Assembly: GCF_011386835.1 (NCBI RefSeq)
Contig: NC_088796.1
Coordinates: 65,423,468 to 65,487,467, forward strand
Length of the DNA: 64,000 nt
Reading direction: 5' to 3'
From: Chrysemys picta bellii
Lineage: Eukaryota; Chordata; Testudines; Emydidae
A model generated the notes under the pieces. That model saw only the letters and a program-made list of their open reading frames with translations, had not been told where the DNA came from and ran no database searches. Numbering within the stretch: the first letter of the stretch is position 1; each line of letters opens with the position of its first letter. Positions 22,166 to 33,495 of the stretch are shown piece by piece. Made by a program: the position numbers and the translations under genes.

Positions 22166-25100
22166 TCTTGCAATATTTAAAGTGCTTCCTGTTGTTTTGG
22201 GGGTTGAAAACACCATGAGAACAGCTTCTCTCTCAAATATTTTGGTATTTTCCTTGTGAGCTAAGAAAGCAAGCAGGGAGGTATGAGGGGGAAATGCTGA
22301 TTTACCAAACTGTTTTTCATACCTTAAATAAGAGATTCACACTGAGTTTGGTGGAGTTTTGAGTGAGTTTTCTTTTAACCAAACTGGTTTCTCCATCCCT
22401 AATTATAAAGGTTGGGCACAGTAGAATGAGGATGCCATTTCTTAATCAAATTGTATGTGTCTTACTAACTTTGTTAGAAAACGTCTCATTAAGGGCCTAA
22501 TCCTTCTCCTGTTTAAGTTAGTGGAAATCTCTTTACTATGTGAGGTTTTTTTTAAAGCGTGGATGAAATTCAATGCCAGTGTAATTGAGGGCTGGAACTC
22601 TGAAGTGACTGGAGTTGTGCCCAGTCACTGGAGTTGCATGCCAGACAAGAATTTGGCCCTGAAAACTTAGTATGTTAAATTCTAGTAATTTCTATAAATC
22701 AGAAGTTGTTTTGAGTAATATTTGGATTTCATGTTATCAGAGTTTGGTTTTATTTTGCTCATTTATTTTTTAACACTGCAATAACTTGGCTAACAGTAGG
22801 AGTATGTAAGCTACTATTTTACCTATAGATGCCACTGTACTTTACCAAGTGAGGTTTGCTGTACCAGTTAATGAAAATAATCTTACATAAACACACTGGA
22901 TACAGCTGCTATCAAGAAGTACAGCTTCTATGCCTCTTCTGTTTCTTAGGATAAACATAAGAAAAAGTTGATAATTTGTCACTCTCAAACTCATTATGTT
23001 CACTCATAAAGGATTTAAACATGAAAAACAACTTTAAAAGCCATAAATAAATTGACATAACAGAACAGTCCTGCTTCGTAGAGTGTAAAAACACAGAAAG
23101 AAAGACTAGATCAAATGACACATGCCACTAAGAATAATGAAAAGTCGAGCATGACTTAAAGAAGAGGGCCAAATTTAGGAACGCCTGTAGAAGATTTTTG
23201 AAGACTAATTTAACACATGGTATTCTCTAATAAGTTTCAATCTGGTATATTAATGGGAGGATTAAAAGAAATTACAATTCAGCTTGTGGTTAACATAGTT
23301 GAAGTTTGGTTCAAAGCTCTGCCACAAAGTAAATGTAATTCATTGTTTTAGATTATTTATTTTATGCTTCAGACCACAGGTAATTTGGGATAATTGGTGA
23401 AGGTAAGCCTCACCAATCATGCCCCCTATGAAATTTGTGCACTCTCTGAGGACCTAATTGTCCTCTCCATTTTTCTGAGTAACGAGGATCCAGCTCAGCT
23501 GGGAATGAACTGGAGGATATGGGGGGGGGGATAAATGCTGGCTCAGTGCCAGACCTTCTGTGAGTGCACTGTGGAACTGGCTTCTTCTATGGGTTTGCAG
23601 GAGGCAGGGATGGTGAAACATTTCTATCTATGTGGTATCATCTACTTCAAACTTCAGCTAGAATATAAAGTAATAGAATGGTGACCCAGGTAACATTATC
23701 TTACTCTGCAACTCTCATCCCTGCATGAAACCCCCATGAAGGAGGCTTTATGAGTAGTGGCCAGTGGGGATTGGCTCTTTAAGGAAGGAGGACTAAAGGT
23801 GGCCAAGAACCAATGTGGAGATACTTGGTTCCCAGATTGTCCATGGGTTCTCCAAATCCCAAGGTTTAGAGGCCAACCCACAGCCTTCCTGCATGTACTG
23901 CAGGGGTGGAATGCCTCCCACCACCGCCCCCCCCCAAAAAACACATTTAGCATGAAAATGTGCAAGCTCAAAGTTGTGGACCCCTATGCCCTTTTTCCTC
24001 ATGAAGGGAACTAATGTAGTTATATATGGGCTAGGTACTATATGCTGTATTTCCAATTCTTTCAGTCAATGGATTCTGCTTCTCCAACTGACTTACATGG
24101 AGTGAAGGTAACCTCACAGACACAGACAGGGCATCACAGGCTTCCGAGGGGCTAATTTCATACCGTTCTCCTGGGGAAGGAGGGGTTTTCATAGACTCCT
24201 GAGCCTGTCCACTGCCACATGCAGCCATGGGGAGAAGGGATGGAATCTAATGTGCTCAAAAAAGGTCAGGTTCAGGAGGGGTCCACTTCCAGCCACACTC
24301 AGTCCTGCTCTTCCAGGGCAGAGTATAAATGGGGCATCTTAGTAGGGAGGTTAGTAAGCAGCAACGGGGAGTCTGCCAGTGAATGAGTGGGATGCTTCAG
24401 GTCGGATTCTGGTGAGGCAGATAAGTAAATGGGCAGCAGGCAGAATTCAGCTAGGTTGGAATGTAGGTAGCAGCCAAAAGGAGTTCTCTCTTGCTCCTAC
24501 AGCTTCACCTCTTATTTTTGGCATATCTTGTGATGCTTTAGCCGATATACTGATAAAATATCAACAGTATTTTAGCATACCACTCCGTCCACTGGAGCCT
24601 GGATTTGTTAACCTCCAGGGAACACTGCAAGCTCATCCTTTTCAAAGTGTCTAGGATGGAGTGGGCAGAGGGCAATCAGATGTGAGACTAGGAATGATAT
24701 TATTGTGGTTTTATATGGGCAGCCCAATATCCACACATGCATTCTGTGTGGTTTTTATTTTATAATGTTACATTTTGATTACTGTAAAAGCATCTATGGC
24801 TGGGCACTTTGGAAGGAAGGAATGTGGTGGGGGAGAGAGGAAGGAAATGGAAGGATAATAGAAAGAAATGGAAGAACCCTTATGCTGCTTAATTCGTTTG
24901 TGGTGTATGGTTTGGGTTAAAGTTGGCAGAAATAAGAAAAAAAATAACCTTATCTATACTAAGTCAACTTTTTCACTCAGAGCATATTACACATAGTGCG
25001 TGGTATCAATGACCTAATAAGACTTCCTATCATAATGTGAAACTGACTCTTTTTCATGTATTTTTTCCCAAGCATACTTAGTTTTCTTGTGTAAATGCTC

Positions 25101-25444
25101 AGCAAGTTCATTATAGTTAAAATTGTATTACTGGTTTCAGCGGCCAAACCTGTCCTAAAACTTAACTCTAAAATGTCTCTCTTTATTTTTTGGACCAAAA
25201 AAAAAAAATCTTGTGTGGCCTCCACCAAAAGAAAAGTAGTTTTAAATGTTTTCTCAAAAATATTTGTCTGACTTAGAAAACAGTGATTTAGCCACCCACT
25301 GGAATCTGGAATTGAGTGAGCTAGGGGAAGACACAGCCGCGAAGCATGTCAACTACACTGGCCCACCCTTCTCCACCATGCACAACAGTAATTTGTGCCT
25401 ATATATTATGGGGGTCTTCCAACAACTGATACTATACATATGGT
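22166..25444. other. Unclassified DNA
   Basis: No gene recognised. It has G-runs at about 23521-23530 and a C/A run near 23928-23942, a TATA-like GTATAAATGG near 24321, and an A-run at 25197-25208. Segment 23700-24660 is richer in G+C and may be an unidentified repeat. ORFs of 80-90 codons here overlap one another on both strands and look random. Confidence 0.4.
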
Positions 25445-27239
25445 AATAAATACTACACACTATTATGATAATATGATAATACTACACACTATTGTAATAC
25501 ATTTTGTATAAGGCATGTCTTGTAAGGTATCATTTGAAAACTCATAATTTGCTGGTCGGTATCATCCTGATAAAATGTATGTGGCAACATTATAGGTGAA
25601 GTTGCAAAATTTTCCTCTTTGATGTTATTAGTACACGTTCCAAACCGCACAGCCTTGCCCAAACAGCAGTTGGCAAACAGTGTAAACAAAGGAATGGGTG
25701 CTCTGCTTAATTTACATTTAAGCAGTAAACAGAGTTATCATGCAGGGAGGGGAACAAAGTTTGAATAGGTAAGAAAAAGCCAGCAGGGAACATCCTTCCA
25801 CATAGACTCTTTGTCTCCTAGTGCCCAGCTGAAAATGTTTTTCAAGAGAGTGACAAACTAAAAATAGGTAGGACAAGCACCCCAAGGCACTCACTCCCCC
25901 CCCACCCCCCCGCCACTTTCTCTGTCCATTGCATTCACTGCACCTGAAGGGACAAAGGAAGCAATCATTGGACCCTGGGGGAGCGGTCCTGACCTGGTTT
26001 TTGTCAGTAATCTGCTGGAGCATGCAGTGAGAAACTTTACTTGAATCTAATATAGTTTGTTAAATTAGGCATTAGTAAACATTTTATCTTTAGTTTTCTT
26101 GTAACCATTTCTGACTTTTATGCCTCATTACTTGTACTCACATAAAAACTCTCTCTTAGTAGTTAATAAACTTGTTTTACTGTTTTATCTAATCCAGTGT
26201 GTTTAAATTAAAGTGTCTGAATTTGAGATAATAAACTGGCATATTATTCCCTTAAAGGAATAATGGACTTAAAATATTTGTACTGTGTAGGAGAGGGCTG
26301 GGCAGTACAGGACATACATTTCAGGGGGAAATCAGAGACAGGGAGTGCGTTGGGGTCACCCTGCAGCATAACCCAGGCCTATGAGAGCCAGAATGTCACC
26401 CAAGTGTGGCTGGCAGGCTGCAGTTACACAGAGACATTCAGGGTGTGACTTGTAAGCAGCCCTTAGGAAGGTATTGTAATGCACCTGAGGTTGCAAGTCA
26501 GAAGTGATAGCCCCCTATTGGTCTAGACCAGGGTTGGGCAAAATACGGCCCACAAGCTGGATTTGGCCCACAAGCTGTTTTAAGCCGGCCCGCGAGCTCC
26601 CGCTGGGGAGCAGGGTCTGGGGCTTGCCCAGCTCCAGCCGGGGCGCTGGACCAGGGGCCGCACCACGTGGCTCGGCCCCGCTCTGGCGCTCCAGCCGGTG
26701 TGCTGGATCAGGGGCTGCACCATGCGGCCCCCGGAAGCCGTGACATGGCCCCACTCTGGCTCCTATGCACTCCAATGGCCCCCTCCGGCGCTCCAATGGG
26801 AGCTGCAGGGGCAGTGCCTGCAGATGGGGCAGTGTGCGGAGCTGCCTGGCTGCACCTCCGGGTAGGAGCCGGAGAAGGAACATGCCACTGCTTCTGTGAG
26901 CTGCTTGAGGTAAGCGCCACTCGAACCCTGAGCCTCTCCCTATGCCCCAACCCCCTGCCCAAGCCCTGATCCCCCTCCCGCTCTCCAAACCCCTTGATCC
27001 CAGCCTGGAGCACCCTCCTGCACCCCAAACATCTCATCGCCAGCCCCACGCCAGAGCCTGCACACCCAGTCGGAACCTGTACCCCTTCTCCTACACCCCA
27101 AACTCCTCACCCCCTCCTGCACCCCAACCCCAATTTTGTGAGCATTCATGGCCCGCCATACAATTTCTATTCCCAGATGTGGCCCTCAGGCCAAACAGTT
27201 TGTCCACCCCTGGTCCAGACTGTACCCTGGTATATCACA
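25445..27239 (+). mobile_element. LTR-like repeat, copy 1 (about 1.1 kb, split by a hAT element)
   Basis: Segment by segment this matches the reverse complement of 55010-56439: 'aaggtatcatttgaaaactc' (near 25528), 'gcacctgaagggacaaagga' (near 25939), 'taataaacttgttttactgt' (near 26163), 'gagggctgggcagtacagga' (near 26292), and the end 'gtaccctggtatatcaca'. Without the 684-bp insert the length is about 1.1 kb, like copy 2. The 3' end TATCACA, and the TGTGATAG start of copy 2, give TG...CA termini, and an AATAAA signal lies inside, as in retroviral-type LTRs. No internal genes adjoin, so a solo LTR is likely. The 5' boundary is uncertain: AATACTACACACTATT is repeated at 25449-25464 and 25478-25493. 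An ATGGT word (25440-25444; 27240-27244) could be the TSD. Confidence 0.7.
26529..27212. mobile_element. 684-bp GC-rich hAT-type element nested in the LTR-like repeat
   Basis: Ends are CAGGGTTGGGCAAA and, inverted, CAGGGGTGGACAAA (12 of 14), the classic hAT TIR. Flanks GTCTAGAC (26521-26528) and GTCCAGAC (27213-27220) are an 8-bp TSD with one mismatch. Sub-terminal 'aatacggcccacaagctgg' and 'gatgtggccctcaggccaaa' are typical of hAT MITEs. The core is strongly GC-rich with C-rich 'caccccaa' repeats around 26940-27140. It does not encode a transposase; the long ORFs on both strands (157, 123 and 113 codons) are caused by composition. Confidence 0.9.
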
Positions 27240-29321
27240 ATGGTGGTATACTATGTACGCGCAACAAAGTACAGTATAAGTAGGGTTTCAACATTAACTC
27301 TGAATGGACTTGCTTGTTCCTGTGCATTGAATTTTGACCACAATATTATTTCAACATATTTTTAGAGGCTGAACTTAGAGCCACAATGTTATTTGAATTT
27401 TTCTTTTTTGGTGAGATTCAACATACACAATGATGCTGATCCAGTTCATCTTATAATACATCTGGATTTCAAGGGAAATATACTTTCTGTCAGAGTAACA
27501 TCATTTCTGCATCCTTTCTCAGTTCAAAAAATGAGTTGAGTCCCAAGGAGGAAACCTGCTCTTTCACTTGAATTGGCATGGATATTTCCTGCCTGTAAAT
27601 TGCACTTGTCTACTTCTTCCTTCTGATTACTTTCTAAATTGACTATTGTTTTTGTCCACATAAATGCGATGACAATGGCATTTGAATAGAGAGGAAATGT
27701 AGATGTTATTGCAGCTGATTACTTCTTCTTACTTGAAGACTGAAAGTGTGCACAGGTGAGTTGTAAAAAGAATGTGCTCACACTTTCTTAACTGATAATA
27801 GCAAATGCTGGGGTGTGGGAGTCTCCCCTTTCTCTAATTACTTATGCTCTTGGACAAGTCTTGAAGTTCTTACTCAGCCAACTGACTGAAAAAGTTCTTA
27901 CTCGGTCCCATTGACTGAAAAAGGACCCTGATTATAGGACGTATAGGGCCTAATGCAGAAAAGCATTTAAACACATACTTAATTTCGGGGATCTAAGTGG
28001 TCCCATTAGAATCAATGTAGCTACTCCTGGGCTTATAGTTAAGCATATGCTTAAATGCTTTGCTGGTTTGGGACGTAATATATATGCAGAAGGAAAACAT
28101 TATTTTTGTCTTTATCAGAGAAAAGAACATGTCCCTTTTTATTAAAACCAGGAAGACAAAACTGAAAGAAAACACATAAATTTAAAAGTGAATTGCATTC
28201 AGGGTTGGGTCTTGGGTAATAGAACTGTCCCTTTTTCTGAATAGAAGGTTTACAAAAAGCCTCCTTAATCCAATGTATTCTAGCTAACCCTACCTACCTC
28301 TAATATTTTATATTTCTGAAAGAAAGTCACTTGGAACTAAAAATTCCACTATGTCTTAGTAATTCTCTTGTCAGAGAGTGGGATGAAATATATTGGTCCT
28401 CAAAATTCTGTTTCGGTCTATAAGTTTTGTATATAAAGTGATAGTAGGAAATGGCATAGATTTCAATAAGTTTGAGAGCCACTCTTCCATTGTCTGAACA
28501 AACTGCCAGTCTGATAGGTAAACATGCTTATTCAATGTCGGTGATTTTACACAGAAAAAGGTATAATTTTAAAGGGAAATGAAGATCCATGAGTCCTGAA
28601 CAGGATTATTACTGTTCAAATGGTGTAACATAGAAATGGATCATCAAACTGGCAAGTTATTTTTTGCTTTCCAGATTAAGGAAAGGATGTGATTTTCTAT
28701 TATGAACAGCAAAGACTACATCATACTTAAGGAAGTGTCATGGCAAAAAAATCAATCAAGTCACTAATAGTAATCTTATTATTTTTCAAGCAAGTATAGA
28801 CATAATTTGTTTGCTTGCTGTTGCTTCACAAGTCACCCTTTTAAGAAAGAATGAACTTTTTTTTGGAGAGTTAAGGATTTCAGAATTACCATACTTCACT
28901 CTACCCATTGTTTTATAAGTGGCACCTGCTAGCTATTCACACTGTAATATTCAAGAACTGCACCATCATTAGGCACTAATGTAATGAAATTAGCACATTC
29001 AACCAAGGGTTACCATGACTGTCATCTTTTGTTCCCCCGGTGATGTCTGACTGTGCCTCTTTGCAAGTTCTTATGGGGGAAAATTTCAAGCCCTTATAAA
29101 AGACAGTTGAGCTCTTTATTTTAGCAGCACTAGCTAAATTGTAATTAAATTACCCGGGTTTCCCTATACCTCCTGGGATTTAACTTAAATATATAAATAG
29201 GTTCAGGCCAAAATCCGGCATAAAAAGTTTCATTCCACACAAAAGTCCCCTTTCCCTGTATTTGGAGGACCTAGATGTGATAGAACTAATCTCTGTTTCC
29301 CTTTTTGAAAAGTATGCGTCT
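27240..29321. other. Unclassified AT-rich DNA
   Basis: No gene found. Only short ORFs without domains (for example 27993-28175 minus). A short near-direct repeat 'actgaaaaagttcttactc' / 'actgaaaaaggaccctgatt' occurs near 27885-27935. Confidence 0.4.
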
Positions 29322-29450
29322 AGCCTTTATTATTTAGTTTGCTGTAGTACCTATTCTCCAGTGATAGAACAGGACCCCATTGTGCAAAGTGCTGCACAAA
29401 CACAGAACAAAAAGACAGTCCCTTCCTCAGAAAGGCCATGTAAACTGATT
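29322..29450 (-). mobile_element. MIR/L2-like SINE tail fragment
   Basis: The reverse complement gives 'gcagcactttgcacaatggg' and 'ggaagggactgtctttttgt', the tail seen on the plus strand at 47590-47700 ('gcacagactgttacttaac', 'aactgggccctggtcttg'). 5' part missing. The 78-codon ORF over it is not a gene. Confidence 0.6.
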
Positions 29451-29681
29451 GCTAGGGTTGAAAGTTTATTTGTTGTTCAGCAAAATCACAGGTTATGAAG
29501 GGCGCCCCTACAGCTGCCCACTCCTGATCTCTAAGTCCAAAAAGATCATGGACATCAATCAAGGACCAGTCAAAATTTTTCTATCTAAATTTTTTTTTGG
29601 ATGGAATATAGAGGTTTTCAACTAAGCAAAAATTTTCAAGGAAGTATCTACTTTCCTCAAAACAAGAAAAACAATCCCCTC

Positions 29682-29711
29682 TTTTTTTTTTTTTGGGGGG
29701 GGGGGGGGGGG
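29682..29711. repeat. Poly-T / poly-G junction
   Basis: Thirteen T (29682-29694) directly followed by 17 G (29695-29711). A purine/pyrimidine switch in a short homopolymer block; sequencing error is possible. Confidence 0.9.
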
Positions 29712-29894
29712 AGGCCCGGGGAGGAAACCAAAAACCTGAAAACAACTGTGAAGAGCTATGCCAGTATTGACAACAGCACCCTCCCACCTAATCTCTTTGC
29801 TAGCTGACTGTCTTAGATGAGCAAACTCCTTTGCAATGCAGCGAACATGGATTCTGATGGAGCGCATCAGAGTGACAGGCAGCATAGTTTAATG

Positions 29895-30060
29895 AACTAA
29901 ATACACGACCCAGGATCTCCTTTATTCTTATCCTGACTCTGACCAGTTCCTGATCAAATCATGTAACATTTCTGCCTTATTTTTCCTATTTCTAAAATGA
30001 GGTTAATAATAATCTCCTGCTTCACAGTGGGATGGTGATGATTAATTAGTTAATTATGTT
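29895..30060 (+). mobile_element. MIR-like SINE fragment
   Basis: Contains the CORE order: 'cgacccaggatctcctttat', 'cctgatcaaatcatgtaaca', 'ttcctatttctaaaatgagg' (CORE: cccatctgtaaaatggg) and 'taataataatctcctgcttc' then 'acagtgggatggtgatgatt'. Diverged, non-coding. Confidence 0.7.
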
Positions 30061-30282
30061 AGTAACAGAAGGGATAAAATTCACTGTAATGCACCCCTTC
30101 CCAGAAGCTGGGATACAAGCATCTCGAAATTCCCAGCTTTTTAGAGCACAGATTCTTCCTGGTCCTTATGTGAGTGCTCAGTGAGAGAGAGGGAGGCATA
30201 AACTAGCAAAATTGCAGTTCCTACCTTGTGGAGAATGCAGGGACTGCTCCATCCCCACTACTGTCATCCACAAATGTTCAAA
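30061..30282. other. Unclassified spacer
   Basis: Nothing recognised. Confidence 0.35.
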
Positions 30283-30740
30283 AAACATGAGTCAGGCTCA
30301 CCAAATATTATGAGATTTGGTTTTAAAACCATGAGATTATGTAAAAATTATTTAGTGTTTTTATTTGCCTTCTGCTTTTTGAACATTTATGGTGCATTGA
30401 GGTCACATTTGGAAGCTTTCTCCATAACTACAAGGGTGAGAAACTTGCTTTTCCTTTAAGAATGAAGACTGAAATCATCACATATCCACTTGACTCCAGG
30501 AGCTGGGGCTTTAAGGGAAAAAAATAAGCATAGAATCATAAAAGATTAGGGTTTGAAGAGACCTCAGGAGGTCATCTAGTCCTACCTCCTGCTCAAAGCA
30601 CGACCAACCCCAAGTAAATCATTCCAGCCAGGGCTTTGTCAAACCGGGCCTTAAAAACCTCTAAGGATAGAGATTCCAACACCTCCCTAGATAACCCATT
30701 CCATGAGAATCATGACAAAATCATGAGAGTTGGTAACACT
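30283..30740. repeat. Interspersed repeat ('atcatgagagttggtaacact'), split by a CR1 end
   Basis: Left part 30283-30528 has 'caaatattatgagatttggt', 'aaaaccatgagatta', 'gactccaggagctggggctt'; right part 30703-30740 has 'atcatgacaaaatcatgaga' and 'gttggtaacact'. The two parts read as one element with a CR1 between them. I recall this as a reptile repeat but cannot name the family or find its TSD. Confidence 0.5.
30529..30702 (-). mobile_element. CR1 LINE 3' end, nested
   Basis: Minus-strand CR1 tail: 'catagaatcataaaagatta' is the terminal repeat, then 'gacctcaggaggtcatctag', 'ttccagccagggctttgtca' and 'acacctccctagataaccca'. Only the last 170 bp are present. It splits the repeat at 30283-30740, so it is younger than that repeat. 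Confidence 0.88.
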
Positions 30741-33371
30741 GCATTCCCTGGGGATGCATAGTGCCCAAAGATTGTGTGTGGAGGAGGTATAACCATGAGT
30801 CATCTCCCACAGCCCTAGACAGTAGAGCCGAGCAGCCAGATGTGGGTATGCAATAAGGGTAATCCCAACAAGCCTCTCTGTACCCAGTAGCTCCAGGAGT
30901 AATTCTACCTCCCTGTTACAAAATGCTTCTCAGTGCTCCATCTTGGGTGCTGTAGCTCTGCATGTGTTCTTACTATGGGTTATGGCTAAAAGGCTCAATT
31001 GAGCCTTTGGAAAAGTATCTCTAAAAAAACTTTTAAAATACTGGTGACTATGCACTGTCCCTCAGCTAAAACAGACAGATTCCACTTCTGCAGCAGAGAA
31101 GAGAAGCTAACATTCCCTTCCCTCCCCCATGCATATTTTTTTGTGTGCATGTAAAATGACTCAGTAAAGTTTGGGCCTGAATCTGTAAGAATCATCTGAA
31201 TCAGTTAAATTTGTGGGAGATGGTGAAAAATGGATTCATAAGCCCAAATACTAAATTCAGCTCTGCCCCAAAGCATTTAAAAAAATAAATACTTTACTGT
31301 TTAAAAAAATCTGGTTTGAAGTTATAGGAAAGCAAAGAATAAAAGGATAATAGTTTTGGAAGCTTTATTGCTTTATTGCAACCTCATAACTAAAATATAG
31401 CTACTTTTAAAAAATGAAATATTGGTTGTTAATCTGTACTCTTCTTTATGCCCTTTTGTTCTTCAAAATACATGGATAATAAACCAGCCAAGTTATTAAC
31501 ATTAACAAAAATTAGCAACTGTTTCAAGGGTACATTTTTCAAATATATTTTCATACACAATCTGCATTAAAACATTGTAATGATTGCATTATATAGCTTT
31601 ATTCAATAGGATATCATGTCAAAAGCCATGGGTTTGAGGTTCTATTTTAGCTTTTGTATGTTTGTTTTGTAGTTGTTAAAATGAGGAAGTATCCTGTAAA
31701 AATGCAAGTACATTAAAAGGACCTCGCTTTAACTCATTTGATTGTACGTAACTATTGAGTAAGAAAGTAAAATTCTGCTGTCCTGCACAAAGTCTATGTG
31801 TGACAGATATACAATGACATATACAAATATATGTCTGTATCAAACTGAAAACCTCATTCTGTTTTGTGAATGCCACATTGATTGTATACTGTGCTCTTCA
31901 CTTTTGCAATGTAGCCTCCATTTTGAGCTAGGGCACCCAGCAGAAATCCTTATACCTAGCAGAGGGGCTAACAATGGAAAATATACCAGGAGTCCTCAAC
32001 CTGGATGGTCTTCCATTCAAATAGGTCCACTCTAAAACAATAGGCTGGATGAAGTCCAGAGGGTTCTCTTTTCACAGTCTAGACCCCAGGGCGAGGGGAA
32101 AGAGGACCTAGTGGTTAGCAACTATCACCTGATAGGGGTTTTGAAGCTGTTTGAGGGGTCATCTCACAGAGGATGCCAGAACTCTATTTTAGGATCAGAT
32201 CATCTCAAGCCAGGGGAGCTTTCTTTCACCGGTCATCCATTGTCCAGAGCAGCGAGACTGAGTAGGAGGATGGGATGGGAGTCTTGGGACCCTGAAAGAG
32301 CACTAACAAGAATCCAAAAGGGTCTTGGAATGGTAAAGACAATGGAAGAAAATTTTTGCTTGCAGGCATTTGTTCCTTTTGCCTTGATCTGTAACAATTT
32401 TCCTTTGTCAATGGAACAAGTATGTCCGGTTTAGAAGTTACTCTACAAATTCTGAGTGTTCCCTTGTTTAATTAATGGGTTAAAGAGTGAACAGGAATAC
32501 CATGAAAGTGAAGCTCTGGGTAGGGAATGCTTAAGCTACTAAGGAGGCTTGAGAAGTCAGCACAGGTCTTGGGGGCTAGAGCCACTGGACTGTGAAGTCC
32601 CATATTCTGTACCCCAGGATTGTGACTGTACTAAGAGACAGTGTCTGGATACTGCTCAGACCCAGGAGGCTTGGAGGCACGTGGGATCTAAGGGTTAGAT
32701 CCAATATTACAGACTGGTGTCTGATTGCAAGAGGGAGCTCAACCAGGGCTATAACTCTGTGTAAAAGTATAAATGTTGGAGTATGAAGGATGGAAATCAA
32801 CTTCCTAACCCAGCCATAGGATATTAGACACCTGCATAGATATGCTACATGATACCATTAGCTGTAGTATGGTGACCATGGTCCATTTCACTGACTCTTC
32901 TTCACACAAGCACACACATCTGATTGAGATTCTGTGCTGTCTAAGAGGCAGCCCCTGATGAGGGTGTCCAGGGAAGCTTTAGGCCAGCTTGTTGTCCTCT
33001 TGTCCTGTGCTACTTCAGGGCTGGGTAGGCCACTGGCATAATTTAGATAGAGCTGGGGTATCTCTAAGTTATGGAAGACACTGCATGCTGCAGCCCTGCC
33101 CTCACCACTCCCCTCCCAGTCACACACTAGAGCCATCTTCCAGTGCCTGGACCAGGGGAATCTGCTCCTAGAGTCACTTCACACTACTTTTTTACCTGGC
33201 CAGAGCATGTCAGTGTTACTTTTTACCCATGATAAAGAGACAGGAATGGGGTAATGGCTATGTCATCTGTCAATAGCAGCCCTAAGCAGAAAAAAATTTC
33301 TTGCCACTCCCTATTTCATTTGCATAGAGTGATGCTGAATGCAGGTTAGTTGAGCAAATGGAACTTAATTA
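30741..33371. other. Unclassified DNA
   Basis: No gene found. Segment 31905-32790 is less AT-rich than its surroundings and might be an unidentified LTR or repeat, but I find no ends. The 107-codon ORF at 32111-32434 has no domain. Confidence 0.4.
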
Positions 33372-33495
33372 TAGGGTGACCAGACAGCAAGTGTGAAAAA
33401 TCGGGACAGGGGGTGGGGGGTAATAGGAACCTATATAAGAAAAAGACCCAAAAATCGGGACTGTCCCTATAAAATCGGGACATCTGGTCAGCCTA
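33372..33495. mobile_element. 124-bp MITE, TAGGGTGACCAG family, copy 2, perfect TSD
   Basis: Same length and sequence type as 879-1002. Ends are TAGGGTGACCAGA and, inverted, TAGGCTGACCAGA. The flanks CTTAATTA (33364-33371) and CTTAATTA (33496-33503) are identical, an exact 8-bp TSD. The interior includes 'gtgtgaaaaatcgggacagg' and 'atcgggactgtccctataaa'. It keeps 'cg' sites that copy 1 has partly lost, so it is probably the younger copy. Confidence 0.92.

Noticed and set aside
26515..27365. Several long ORFs on both strands (157, 123, 113 codons) and a CpG-island-like block
   Set aside because: They lie almost wholly within a GC-rich hAT element delimited by TIRs and a TSD; stop codons are rare there because of composition.
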